A stretch of 64,000 bases of DNA from Micromonospora kangleipakensis (GCF_004217615.1 NZ_SHLD01000001.1:3596001-3660000), one strand, 5' to 3'. Shown: positions 35,758 to 44,461, counted from the first letter of the stretch. The notes: generated by a model not told the origin, from the letters alone. Translations and numbers: made by a program.

Positions 35758-36384
35758 CTACTGCTTCGCCCAGTAGTCGTCGCGCGCCTTGCTCGCCGCC
35801 AGCTCCTCCGCGGTGCGGAAGCCCGGCGCCATCGATGCGTTGGTGCCGGCCATGTACTGGTGGTGGTCGATGCCCAGCAGTCGGATCCAGCTCTGCTGGC
35901 CGAACGTCAAGGCGATGCAGCAGCCGAGCTCCACGAGCTCCGGCTCCGTGAAGTGCTCATGGAGACGCCGCCACAGCTTGTCGAGGTCCTGCTCACCCCA
36001 GGCGATCGCCTGCGCGTAGGCGAGGGCGGCCTTCTGCCGCTCGTCGTACTTGTCCGACGACTCGAAGTTGAGGAGGTCGTCGTACTTCGCCTCCTCCAGA
36101 CCTGCGGCGGCAGCCTTGGCGGAGCGCTGGTTGCCGCAGAACTCGCATTTCACGGTCCGCGAGATGTAGACCCGGCACAGGTCCTTGATCGCGTGGTCAC
36201 ACACGCCGCTGTGGAACAGCGACTTCCACGAGTCGGCGAAGGCCCAGAACGCGTTCGGCGCGTGGGCGCGGACCGCGGAGCTCTCCGGACGCGGGGTGCC
36301 CTCGCGGGCACAGCGGTGCATCTCCTCCTGCATCCGCTCGTCCATCTGCTCCAGCGGCACGTAGCTGATGTACGGGTCGGCCAT
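35758..36384 (-). CDS. Carboxymuconolactone decarboxylase/AhpD-like protein
   Basis: 208 residues from ATG 36384 (AAGGGAG upstream). The family motif is CRVYISRTVKCEFCGNQRS: a CxxC pair, but Gln stands where AhpD-type proteins usually have His. The flanking helices fit the CMD fold (KAALAYAQAIAWGEQDLDKL, LVELGCCIALTFGQQSWIR). It could be a peroxidase-like or ring-fragment-processing enzyme, or a redox helper of the molybdenum enzyme. Last gene of the leftward operon. Confidence 0.75.
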   Translation of the reverse strand: MADPYISYVPLEQMDERMQEEMHRCAREGTPRPESSAVRAHAPNAFWAFADSWKSLFHSGVCDHAIKDLCRVYISRTVKCEFCGNQRSAKAAAAGLEEAKYDDLLNFESSDKYDERQKAALAYAQAIAWGEQDLDKLWRRLHEHFTEPELVELGCCIALTFGQQSWIRLLGIDHHQYMAGTNASMAPGFRTAEELAASKARDDYWAKQ

Positions 36385-36415
36385 GGTGGTACTCCCTTTC
36401 TGGGTGGGTGGAGCT

Positions 36416-38551
36416 TCAGTCGGTCTGTGAGTCGATGGCTGCGATGACGGCCTCGGTGGTGATGGGTAGGTCACGGACGCGAACGCCGAGGGCGCTGGCG
36501 ACCGCGTTGCCGATGGCTGCTGCGGTCGGTCCCTGGGCCGCCTCGCCGGCGCCCACGGACGGCAGATCGGGCCGGTCGAGCAGGTGTACCTCGACCTCGG
36601 GCGCCTCGCTGAACCGCAGGATCGGATAGGTCTCCCAGTCCACACTGGTCACCCGTCGCCGGTCGAAGCGCACCCGCTCCTTGAGCGTCCAGCTCGTGGC
36701 CTGGGTGGCGCCGCCCTGGATCTGGTTGCGGACGCCGTCCGGGTTGATGACCCGGCCGACGTCGACCGCGACGGTCAGCTTGCGGACGACGACACGCTCC
36801 TCGGCCTCGACGTCCGCGACCACCGCGCAGTAGGCGCCCCGGTCCTTGTACCGGGCGAGGCCGATGCCGCGCCCACGTCCCTCGGGAACCGGCGTGCCCC
36901 ATCGGGCGGCCCGCGCAGCGGTCTCCAGGACCGCCCGCGCCCGGTCGTCCTGGAGATGGCGGAGCCGGAAGCTGAGCGGGTCCTCCTCGCACGTCGCGGC
37001 GAGCTCGTCCATGAACGACTCGATGCTGAACACGTTCATGAAGGCCCCGAGCGCACGCAGCGCGGAGGACCGGATCGGGGTCTCGACGAGACGGTGTCCG
37101 GTGATCCGGCGCGCACCTACCGTGTAGATCGGAACGGCGTTGCGGGTGGTGCCACCACCGGCGGTCAGGGGCGGGTCGTCGGCGACCGGGCTGGGCAGCG
37201 GTCGCTCCAGGTAGGCGCCGGCCAGCAGGCCGGGAGTTCCCCGGTAGCCGGGCCGAGCCGTGTGCCCCTGGCCGTACACGTCGTAGGTCCACCCGGCGAC
37301 CTGCCCCGTTTCGGAGAGCTCCGCCGCCACCTCAGCCACCATGGCCGATCCGAAGGGCGACCAGCCGAGCTCGTCCTGGCGGGTCCACTGGACCAGGACG
37401 GGCGCGCCCGGCACCGCGCGCGCGAGCAGGACGGCGTCGAAGGCCGCGTCGTCGGCGCCGTTGTGGCCGTAGCAGCCGGCGTTCTCGGCGTGTTCCACGG
37501 TGACCGTCTCGGCGTCGAGCCCGAGCGCCTGCGCGGTGGCGTCGCGTAGTTTGTGGATGCCCTGGCTGTGGCTCCACACGAGGAGCCTTCCGCCGCGGTC
37601 CCACCGGGCGACGCCACAGCTCGTGCCGATGGACGCGTGCGCCAGGAAGGGCCGGCTGTACCGTGCCGCCACCCGACGGGTGGGTGCGGTGACGCCGATG
37701 TCCTCCGCTAGAACCGGGATGTCGTCGTGCGGGCCGCGCAGCAGGAAGGCGGTCACGTCGGACTCGTCCGGCAGCGTGTCCCGCTCGTCCCACTCGGTCG
37801 CGTCGCGGAGTTGCTCTGCGGCGCGCGCGACCTGGAACTCGTCCGGGCCCACCACACCGAGGAAGGACCCGTCCCGGACCAGCTGCAGCTCAGCGCGCCC
37901 GGAAAGCACGTCACCCACGGCGGTGAGCCGCGCCCCCGGCGACGGTGGCCGCACCACGCGGCCGAACAGCATGCCGGGCAGCCTGAGGTCACTGATGTAG
38001 CGGGGCCGGCCGGCCACCTTGTCGGGCAGGTCCATCCGCGCCGCGCTGGTTCCGACCAGCCGCATGTCGACGGTGCTCGTCACCGCGACACCGGCATCCA
38101 CGTCGCGGTTCAGGTCCACCGAGCCGGTCAGCTCGGCGTACGACGTTCGCCGCTCGTCGGTCAGGCAGCTGAACATTCCGCCCTCGACGACCACGTCCGC
38201 CGGATCGATCCCCCAGCGCCGGGCCGCCTCGGCGACGAAGAGCGCCCGTACGTGCGCCGCAACGAGCCGGACCGCCGGGGCGGCGTCGAAGATCGAGGTG
38301 CTTCCCGCCGTGAGTCCCTCGTCCGGGCCGAGTCCGGTGTGCGCGGGAAGCGGGTCGATGCGGGTGAGCGGTACGGTGAGCTCCTCGGCGGCCACCTGCG
38401 CGAGGGCGGTCAGGATCCCCTGGCCGAGCTCGACCTTCCCGACCCGCAGCGCGATGCGGCCGTCCGCCGTGACGGCGAGCCACCGGGACAGTCGCGGGTT
38501 GGCGGCGAGGTCCCGGGGCAGCCCGGTCGTGGTCTGGTCGGTCAGCGTCAT
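36416..38551 (-). CDS. Molybdenum hydroxylase, molybdopterin-binding large subunit (IorB/NicB-like)
   Basis: 711 residues from ATG 38551, overlapping the iron-sulphur gene by 4 bp. RLSRWLAVTADGRIALRVGK and VELGQGILTALAQVAAEELT are typical of isoquinoline 1-oxidoreductase and nicotinate dehydrogenase large subunits. Later motifs include KVAGRPRYISDLRLPGMLFG, NAVPIYTVGARRITGHRLVE, and catalytic Glu in SVGAGEAAQGPTAAAIGNAV. The enzyme hydroxylates a carbon next to a ring nitrogen with oxygen from water. There is no FAD subunit gene, so electrons probably leave to an external acceptor as in the two-subunit enzymes. Cofactor maturation needs XdhC and MocA-type factors. Confidence 0.85.
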   Translation of the reverse strand: MTLTDQTTTGLPRDLAANPRLSRWLAVTADGRIALRVGKVELGQGILTALAQVAAEELTVPLTRIDPLPAHTGLGPDEGLTAGSTSIFDAAPAVRLVAAHVRALFVAEAARRWGIDPADVVVEGGMFSCLTDERRTSYAELTGSVDLNRDVDAGVAVTSTVDMRLVGTSAARMDLPDKVAGRPRYISDLRLPGMLFGRVVRPPSPGARLTAVGDVLSGRAELQLVRDGSFLGVVGPDEFQVARAAEQLRDATEWDERDTLPDESDVTAFLLRGPHDDIPVLAEDIGVTAPTRRVAARYSRPFLAHASIGTSCGVARWDRGGRLLVWSHSQGIHKLRDATAQALGLDAETVTVEHAENAGCYGHNGADDAAFDAVLLARAVPGAPVLVQWTRQDELGWSPFGSAMVAEVAAELSETGQVAGWTYDVYGQGHTARPGYRGTPGLLAGAYLERPLPSPVADDPPLTAGGGTTRNAVPIYTVGARRITGHRLVETPIRSSALRALGAFMNVFSIESFMDELAATCEEDPLSFRLRHLQDDRARAVLETAARAARWGTPVPEGRGRGIGLARYKDRGAYCAVVADVEAEERVVVRKLTVAVDVGRVINPDGVRNQIQGGATQATSWTLKERVRFDRRRVTSVDWETYPILRFSEAPEVEVHLLDRPDLPSVGAGEAAQGPTAAAIGNAVASALGVRVRDLPITTEAVIAAIDSQTD

Positions 38552-39015
38552 GACCCGGCTTCACCCGCCTTCACCACCGCGTCGACGATCCGGCGCTGGA
38601 CCCCGCAGCGGCAGAGGTTCAGGTCCAGGGCCTGCGCCACCTGCTCAGCCGATGGGTGCGGGTTCTCCTCCAGCAGCGCTGCCGCACTCACCGCGATGCC
38701 GGAGATGCAGAAGCCGCACTGTGCGGCCTGCTCGTCGAGCAGCGCCTGCTGCACGGGGTGCAGCTGCCCGGCCGACCCGAGCCCCTCGACGGTGACGACC
38801 GATCGGCCGTCCATGGACCACAGGGGGGTGTCGCAGGACGGTACGACGTTGCCGTCGACGCGGACGAAGCAGGCGCCGCACAGTCCCAAGCCGCAGCCAA
38901 ACCGGCTGCCCTTGAGGCCCAGGTGGTTGCGCAGTAGCGACAGCAGCGCCGTGTCCGGGTCGGCCTCGACCGTGACCGGCTCGCCGTTGACAGTGAAGCG
39001 GAAGGTGCTGGTCAT
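38548..39015 (-). CDS. Molybdenum hydroxylase, [2Fe-2S] small subunit (IorA/NicA-like)
   Basis: 155 residues from ATG 39015. The plant-type cluster is GSRFGCGLGLCGACFVRVDG with VPSC, and the helical second cluster is QCGFCISGIAVSAAALLEEN and LNLCRCGVQRRIVDAV. All eight cysteines are present. It passes electrons from molybdenum to the acceptor. The start overlaps the GntR stop and the stop overlaps the large-subunit start, so the three genes are translationally coupled. Confidence 0.9.
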   Translation of the reverse strand: MTSTFRFTVNGEPVTVEADPDTALLSLLRNHLGLKGSRFGCGLGLCGACFVRVDGNVVPSCDTPLWSMDGRSVVTVEGLGSAGQLHPVQQALLDEQAAQCGFCISGIAVSAAALLEENPHPSAEQVAQALDLNLCRCGVQRRIVDAVVKAGEAGS

Positions 39016-39710
39016 CGCCGCTCTCCGTCGAACACCTCGGGGTGCCGCTGCAGCTCGATCCGGGTACGTCGGATGTGCCCACCCAGGTAGCGCTCCGCGT
39101 CCACGGTGTCGCGGCGCTCGATCGCGTCGAGCAGGAGCCGGTGCTCGCCGTTGACCACCCACATTCGGCCCGGTCCGCTGAGCGCCATGAAGGCACGGCG
39201 GTAGTGCTGGGTGGAGTTCCACAGCCTGGTCACCATGCCGGTCAGCTGCTCGATGCCGCAACCGGTGTAGCTGAGCAGGTGGAACTCGCGGTCCAGCGCG
39301 AGGAACGACCCCATGTCGGTATCGGCCTCGATCCGGCTCTGGATCTCCTCGAGCCGCTCCAGCGCCGCGGCCCCAAGGTGGGGGATGCTCTCGCTCAGCG
39401 CCAGCGGCTCCAGCCGCTCGCGCATCTGGTAGATCACGTCCACCTCGTGCATGGAGAGCTTGGGCACGCGTGCGCCCTTGTGCGGCTCGTGCTCGGTGAG
39501 CCCCTCGGCCTCCAGGATCCGGAGGGCCTCGCGGACCGGCAGCCGGCTCGCACCGAGACGCTCGGCCACCTCCTCCTGGCGAATCCGCTCTCCTGGGGCG
39601 ATGTCTCCGTTCAGGATCGCCGCGCGCAGGAAGTCGGCGACCCGGGCGCTCGCCGCCCCGGTGGCGGTCGGCTCAGGGGGAGGGGTCGGCAGGATGATGC
39701 CCTCGGTCAT
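39012..39710 (-). CDS. GntR-family regulator, FCD subfamily
   Basis: 232 residues from ATG 39710. Winged helix: VADFLRAAILNGDIAPGERI, RQEEVAERLGASRLPVREAL, LEAEGLTEHEPHKGARVPKL. The all-helical FCD effector domain carries the metal/ligand residues in ALDREFHLLSYTG and NGEHRLLLDAIERRD. It lies inside the operon it probably controls, between the VOC and iron-sulphur genes, with 4-bp overlaps on both sides. The palindrome at 40306-40317 is a good candidate operator. Confidence 0.9.
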   Translation of the reverse strand: MTEGIILPTPPPEPTATGAASARVADFLRAAILNGDIAPGERIRQEEVAERLGASRLPVREALRILEAEGLTEHEPHKGARVPKLSMHEVDVIYQMRERLEPLALSESIPHLGAAALERLEEIQSRIEADTDMGSFLALDREFHLLSYTGCGIEQLTGMVTRLWNSTQHYRRAFMALSGPGRMWVVNGEHRLLLDAIERRDTVDAERYLGGHIRRTRIELQRHPEVFDGERR

Positions 39711-40219
39711 GCAGTCGCCTCCTGCTCGGCACGTTCCCGGTCGAACGCCTTGCCGTTCGGGTAGCAGACCAGCTCGAACTGCATCCCCCAGGGCGACAGG
39801 AAGTAGACCCAGCGGTTGCCCTCCGCGGGGCCTTTGCTCGCCGTCGGTCCGCCCAGCACCCCGACCCCGTGCCGCTCGAGGTGCGCGATGGCTTCGTCGA
39901 GGTCGTCGACGTACAAGGCGACGTGGTGGCCGCCGATGTCGCTGTTGCGGGGAATCGCATGCCGCTGGTCCGGCGAGGTGTAGGAGAAGACCTCGAACAC
40001 CGCCTGGTCTCCGCAGCGGAAGAACCGGTTCTCCACCACCTCTGCCCGCGCGTGCACGTTCAGGTGCTCGGTCATCCAGTCGTCGTCGGCGCTCCGGAAG
40101 GGGCCGAGCGAGTAGAGGTACTCACAGCCGAGTACCTCGACGAGGAAGTGCGTCGCCTCCTCGAGGTCCGGCACGGTGAAGCCGACGTGGTCCAGTCGAC
40201 GCAGCCCGGGCAACCCCAT
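39707..40219 (-). CDS. VOC-superfamily metalloprotein (glyoxalase/extradiol-dioxygenase-like)
   Basis: 170 residues from ATG 40219 (AAGGGA upstream); a longer frame starts at 40342 but runs over the operator. Two beta-alpha-beta-beta-beta modules: LRRLDHVGFTVPDLEEATHF and GHHVALYVDDLDEAIAHLER. Likely metal ligands are His in LDHVGF, His in HHVALYV and Glu in MQFELVCYP. Single-chain VOC proteins include dioxygenases, isomerases and lyases. As first gene of the molybdenum-hydroxylase operon it may act on the hydroxylated ring. Confidence 0.8.
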   Translation of the reverse strand: MGLPGLRRLDHVGFTVPDLEEATHFLVEVLGCEYLYSLGPFRSADDDWMTEHLNVHARAEVVENRFFRCGDQAVFEVFSYTSPDQRHAIPRNSDIGGHHVALYVDDLDEAIAHLERHGVGVLGGPTASKGPAEGNRWVYFLSPWGMQFELVCYPNGKAFDRERAEQEATA

Positions 40220-40317
40220 TTTGGATCCCTTCCTTCCACACCTCCTGTGTCTCCGATACTGGATCACGTGCAAAGCCCCATGTCCAGCGTTCAGCAGGAT
40301 CTGGATTTGGATCCAAA
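40220..40317. promoter_or_regulatory. Divergent control region with GntR-type palindrome
   Basis: TTTGGATCCAAA (40306-40317) is a perfect 12-bp palindrome of the kind bound by FCD regulators. TTTGGATCC recurs at 40220-40228 beside the VOC start, and a half-site TGGATCA lies near 40260. The region serves the leftward VOC/GntR/hydroxylase operon and the rightward E1 gene. Confidence 0.55.
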
Positions 40318-40356
40318 GCTGTGCCAGTCTGTCGCCAGACACCGGAGGAGGGGTAG

Positions 40357-42534
40357 ATGACCGACCACAGGAAGCTGGAGCCCGCGGCGCCGTGGGTCGA
40401 GCTCGTGGTGACGACGGATGACTGGGACGCCGCCGAGCCCGCGTTGCTCACCACGATGCTCAGCCAGCTGGTGCTGATCCGGACGTTCGAGGAGACGGTG
40501 CTTGAGCTGGCGGGGGCAGGTCTGATCCATGGGCCGGCGCACTCGAGCATCGGTCAGGAGGCCGGAGCGGTCGGCTCCGCGCTGCCTCTCACCAGCCAGG
40601 ACGCGGTGAACGGGTCCCATCGTGGTCACCACCAGTTCCTCGCGAAGGCGCTGCACCACGTCGCGCCCAAGGGGCTCGACCCCGCCAAGGAGCTGACCGA
40701 CGAGATCCGCGAGGTGCTGCTGCGCACGCTGGCCGAGATCTGCGGGCTGGACCGCGGCTTCAGCCACGGCCGCGGCGGCTCCATGCACCTGCAGTGGAAG
40801 GAAGCCGGCGCGATGGGCACGAACGCCATCGTGGGCGGCGGCGTGCCGCAGGCGGCCGGGTTCGCCTGGGCTCACCGGCAGGCCGGCACGGACGCGGTCT
40901 CGGTCACCTACTTCGGTGACGGAGCCGTCAACATCGGTTCGACGCTGGAGACCTTCAACCTGGCGGCCGCCTGGAAGCTGCCGGTCTGCTTCTTCATCGA
41001 GAACAACCAGTACGCCGTCTCCACCAGCGTGTTCGAGGCCACCGGTGAGCCCCGGCTCTCCGGCCGTGGGCCGGGGTTCAACATCCCCAGCTGGAAGGTC
41101 GACGGGATGGACCCGCTGGCCGTCTACCTGGCGATGCAGGAAGCGGTCGCACACATGCGGGCCGGTAAGGGGCCCACGATCATCGAGGCCGACACCTACC
41201 GGTACTTCCACCAGAACGGCGGGTTTCCGGGCAGCGCCTTCGGCTACCGCAGCAAGGCGGAGGAGAAGCGCTGGCGCGACCGCGACCCGATCAAGCAGCT
41301 GTCCGCCCAGCTGCTTCGGAGCGGCATCATGACGCGAGCCGAGATCGACGGCGTCGTGGCCCGTGCCAGGAAGGCGATGGCCGACACCACCGATGTCCTG
41401 CTCGAGCCCGTGCCCGGGGGGAAGCCGGGCCAGCGCCGGATCAAGGACAGCGAGTGGCCCGACCCGGCGTTCGTCGACGTCGGCGTGCGGGGCGACCTGA
41501 GCGAGTTCGACGAGGCCCCGCTGGCCGACGTGGATTCGTTCACCGGGGCGCTCGGCGAACAGAAGTTCATTGACGCCGTGGCCGGCGTCATGGTCCGCCG
41601 GATGGAGACCGACGCGTCCGTCGTGGTGATGGGCGAGGACGTGCACCGGCTCAACGGCGGCACCAACGGCGCCACCCGGGGGCTCAAGGAGCGGTTCCCC
41701 GACCGGGTGCTCGGTACCCCGATCAGCGAGAACGCGTTCGCGGGACTGGGCGGTGGCATCGCCCTCGACGGCCGCTACAAGCCGGTGGTGGAGTTCATGT
41801 ACGCCGACTTCATGTGGGTGGCGGCCGACCAGCTGTTCAACCAGATCGGCAAGGCCCGGCACATGTTCGGCGGCACCGGCGACATGCCGTTCGTGCTCCG
41901 CAGCAAGGTCGCCATGGGCACCGGCTACGGCTCCCAGCACTCGATGGACCCCGCCGGCATCTTCGTCACCGCGCCCGGCTGGCGGATCGTGGCGCCCACG
42001 ACGCCGTTCGACTACGTGGGCCTGATGAACAGTGCCCTGCGATGCAAAGACCCCGTCGTCGTCCTCGAGCACGTCGACCTTTACGGCTCCACCGACCTCG
42101 GCCCGGTCGACGACCTGGATTACTGCCTGCCGGTCGGCAAGGCAGCCGTCCGGCGCAGTGGCTCCGACGTCACGGTCATCTCCTACCTCGCGATGGTGCG
42201 CTACGTGCTCGAAGCGGTCGAGCAGGTCGACATCGACGCCGAGGTGGTGGACCTTCGCTGGCTCGACCGGGCGAGCCTCGACTGGGACACCCTGGGCGAG
42301 AGCATCAAGAAGACCAACAACGTGCTGATCGCCGAACAGGGAGCGGTCGGTGCGTCGTACGGCGGCTGGCTCGCCGACGAGATCCACCGGCGGTTCTTCG
42401 ACTGGCTCGACCAGCCGGTGCAACGGGTCACGGGCGGGGAGGCCTCACCGAGCATCAGCAAGGTGCTGGAGCGGGCCGCGATCGCCCGGACCGATGAGGT
42501 CGTGGCGAAGCTGACCGAGATGGCGAGGTACTGA
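40357..42534 (+). CDS. Fused alpha/beta E1 of a thiamine-diphosphate 2-oxoacid (or acetoin) dehydrogenase
   Basis: 725 residues from ATG 40357 (GGAGGAGGGG upstream). The alpha half has the TPP motif from GDGAVN (187-192) to ENNQ (near 216), and HGRGGSMHLQWKEAGAMGTN upstream of it. The beta half starts near 395 (GEQKFIDAVAGVMVRRMETD, VVVMGEDVHRLNGGTNGATR, TPISENAFAGLGGGIALDGR). In most systems these are two polypeptides. The E2 gene follows after 2 bp. No E3 (lipoamide dehydrogenase) is in the window, so a chromosomal one must serve. Substrate could be a branched 2-oxoacid, pyruvate or acetoin. Confidence 0.85.
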   Translation: MTDHRKLEPAAPWVELVVTTDDWDAAEPALLTTMLSQLVLIRTFEETVLELAGAGLIHGPAHSSIGQEAGAVGSALPLTSQDAVNGSHRGHHQFLAKALHHVAPKGLDPAKELTDEIREVLLRTLAEICGLDRGFSHGRGGSMHLQWKEAGAMGTNAIVGGGVPQAAGFAWAHRQAGTDAVSVTYFGDGAVNIGSTLETFNLAAAWKLPVCFFIENNQYAVSTSVFEATGEPRLSGRGPGFNIPSWKVDGMDPLAVYLAMQEAVAHMRAGKGPTIIEADTYRYFHQNGGFPGSAFGYRSKAEEKRWRDRDPIKQLSAQLLRSGIMTRAEIDGVVARARKAMADTTDVLLEPVPGGKPGQRRIKDSEWPDPAFVDVGVRGDLSEFDEAPLADVDSFTGALGEQKFIDAVAGVMVRRMETDASVVVMGEDVHRLNGGTNGATRGLKERFPDRVLGTPISENAFAGLGGGIALDGRYKPVVEFMYADFMWVAADQLFNQIGKARHMFGGTGDMPFVLRSKVAMGTGYGSQHSMDPAGIFVTAPGWRIVAPTTPFDYVGLMNSALRCKDPVVVLEHVDLYGSTDLGPVDDLDYCLPVGKAAVRRSGSDVTVISYLAMVRYVLEAVEQVDIDAEVVDLRWLDRASLDWDTLGESIKKTNNVLIAEQGAVGASYGGWLADEIHRRFFDWLDQPVQRVTGGEASPSISKVLERAAIARTDEVVAKLTEMARY

Positions 42535-42536
42535 AC

Positions 42537-43850
42537 ATGGCCAGACTGTTGCGCATGCCCGAGGTCGCGGCGAACGCCACCGAGGCGATCCTGCAGGACT
42601 GGACGGTGGAGGAGAACATCGCGTTCTCGGCGCAGGACACCATCCTCACCGTGGAGACCGACAAGGCGGTGGTCGACATCGAGGCCGATGCCGACGGGAT
42701 GGTCCTCAGGCGGCTGGTCCCGCCCGGGTCGAAGGTCGACGTCGGGGCTCCCATCGCCGTGCTGGGCGACCCGGGCGAGCAGGTCGGCGACCTCGAGGCG
42801 CTCCTGACGGAGCTCGGGGTCGGCTCCGGGGATGCAGCCGGGCCGGTTGCTGGGACGGCGGCTCGCCTCGACCCGGAGGGCGGCACGGCGAACACCGGCG
42901 CCGGCGCCCTGCCCGAACCCGCGCTGGCCTACCAGGTGACGACGACCAACGGCGAGCACCGAGCCCGGATCTTCGCCAGCCCGCTCGCCCGGCGGCTCGC
43001 CCGGGAGGCGGGCCTGGCCACCGAGACGATCCACGGGACCGGCCCCGGGGGCCGCATCCTCCGACGGGACGTGGAAGCGGCCCTTGCCGAACGGATGGGT
43101 GCCCGCTCCGGCGAACCGCTCCGAGCGCCAGCGGAGCAGCCGTCGACACAGCCTGCGGTGGCGGTTGCTGGCGGCGTCACGGAGATCCCGCACTCGAGGA
43201 TGCGGCGCGCCATCGCGACTCGGCTCACCGAGAGCAAGCAGAGCACTCCGCACTTCTACGTCCGCGCGACCATCGACGTACGCCGGCTGCTGAAGCTCCG
43301 CGCCGAGCTCAACGACGGTGCCGACGTGAAGGTGTCGCTCAACGATCTCGTGGTCACGGCGGTCGGCCGGGCCCACGCCCTCGTGCCGGAGATGAACGTG
43401 ACCTGGTCGCCGGACGCGGTCCGTCAGTACTCCGCCGCGGATGTCTCGGTCGCGGTCGCCACCGAGCGCGGGCTGCTGACCCCGGTCGTGCGAGGCGTGG
43501 ACTCCATGACGGTGACGGAGGTGTCCCGCGCGACCCGCGAGCTCGCCGAGCGGGCCCGGGACGGCCGGCTCCGCCAGGAGGAGCTGGAGGGCGGAACGAT
43601 CAGCGTGACGAACCTCGGGATGTTCGGTACGGAGGAGTTCGCGGCGATCATCAACCCGCCGCAGGCGGCGATTCTCGCGGTCGGCGCGGTACGCGAGGAG
43701 CCGGTCGCACGTCAGGGGAAGCTGCGGGTGCGACCAGTCATGCGCGTGACTCTGTCCGTCGACCACCGGCCGGTGGATGGCGTCGTGGCGGCCAGGTGGA
43801 TGGAGGCGTTGGTGGGACTGCTCGAAAGGCCCCTGCGGATCCTGGCCTGA
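42537..43850 (+). CDS. Dihydrolipoamide acyltransferase (E2)
   Basis: 437 residues starting at 42537, directly after E1. The lipoyl domain (1-80) has TILTVETDKAVVDIEADADG with lipoyl-Lys 43. A peripheral-subunit-binding domain lies near 144-186 (RIFASPLARRLAREAGLATE, GTGPGGRILRRDVEAAL). The catalytic domain contains STPHFYVRATIDVRRLLKL and the active-site DHRPVDG (His about 410). It transfers the acyl group made by E1 to CoA. Confidence 0.88.
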   Translation: MARLLRMPEVAANATEAILQDWTVEENIAFSAQDTILTVETDKAVVDIEADADGMVLRRLVPPGSKVDVGAPIAVLGDPGEQVGDLEALLTELGVGSGDAAGPVAGTAARLDPEGGTANTGAGALPEPALAYQVTTTNGEHRARIFASPLARRLAREAGLATETIHGTGPGGRILRRDVEAALAERMGARSGEPLRAPAEQPSTQPAVAVAGGVTEIPHSRMRRAIATRLTESKQSTPHFYVRATIDVRRLLKLRAELNDGADVKVSLNDLVVTAVGRAHALVPEMNVTWSPDAVRQYSAADVSVAVATERGLLTPVVRGVDSMTVTEVSRATRELAERARDGRLRQEELEGGTISVTNLGMFGTEEFAAIINPPQAAILAVGAVREEPVARQGKLRVRPVMRVTLSVDHRPVDGVVAARWMEALVGLLERPLRILA

Positions 43851-43855
43851 GCCGG

Positions 43856-44303
43856 CTACGTCGGCCCCATCACCGTGGACGGGTCGATGCCGAGCTCGGA
43901 CAGGACGGCCCGAGCCGCATTTGCGCCCGGGCCGTCCGGAGACCCAGCCGCCGGGATGAGTCGTGGCGCCGGTGAGGAAGAGCCCCGGGCACCGACGTGC
44001 TGTACGTCGGCCAGCCTGTGATGACGCCTCCGTCGGGGGTGACGAACTCCCCGCCGTGACAGGACCCGCCGACGTTGTGGCGATTGTGCCGCGCAACGTC
44101 GACGGGCGACTCCGCGCGGAGCGCCAGGATGTCGTCCGGTGCGAGCCTCCCGCCGAGCTGGGCGGCTGCTTGGAGGACGGCGACGTCGAGGCCGGCGCGC
44201 GCGAGGTAGGCCGCGCACGCGAGCCCGTTGCGCCCTGCGCCGATGACGACGACCTCGGCGGCCTCCGGCGCCAAGCCCCCGCTCCGCTGCGGCCCACCAC
44301 CAT
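43856..44303 (-). pseudogene. FAD-dependent oxidoreductase (phytoene-desaturase-like), decayed
   Basis: A start with TAGGAGG at ATG 44303 is followed by a frameshift. The next frame gives the dinucleotide-binding motif VVVIGAGRNGLACAAYLARA and GLDVAVLQAAAQLGG, then jumps, with about 350 residues missing, to the C-terminal region: HNVGGSCHGGEFVTPDGGVI. Another frame carries LFLTGATTHPGGWVSGRPG, and a third NAARAVLSELGIDPSTVM, ending at 43856. It must once have been about 500 residues. It is the only clearly dead gene inside the catabolic island. Confidence 0.75.
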
Positions 44304-44354
44304 GCCGACCTCCTACCACAGCGCCTCGAACGTTGCGGGAACGTTGCCGAGACG

Positions 44355-44368
44355 TGCAAGCGTTTGCA
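44355..44368. promoter_or_regulatory. LacI-type operator O4
   Basis: TGCAAGCGTTTGCA, 24 bp upstream of the -35 box of the importer promoter. With O5 downstream it could permit looping by a LacI tetramer or cooperative binding. Confidence 0.6.
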
Positions 44369-44391
44369 ACGAAATGGGTCCGTGAAGGTGC

Positions 44392-44447
44392 TTGACAGCG
44401 TGTGGTGCTCTTCACAAGACTCTCACCGAAACCGCAATCGATTGCGG
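44392..44447 (+). promoter_or_regulatory. Importer promoter with LacI-type operator O5
   Basis: TTGACA (44392-44397), 18-bp spacer, AAGACT (44416-44421). CCGCAATCGATTGCGG (44432-44447) is a perfect 16-bp palindrome placed just after the -10 box over the expected start point. The box arrangement is almost the same as at the hydrolase promoter. Confidence 0.65.
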
Positions 44448-44461
44448 ACCGAGGAGGAAGA

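Noticed and set aside
40291..42423. Open frame of 710 codons on the minus strand opposite E1
   Set aside because: It is antisense to a gene with clear TPP-enzyme motifs. High third-position GC leaves such frames open; its His/Asp/Val-rich product has no domain or ribosome binding site.
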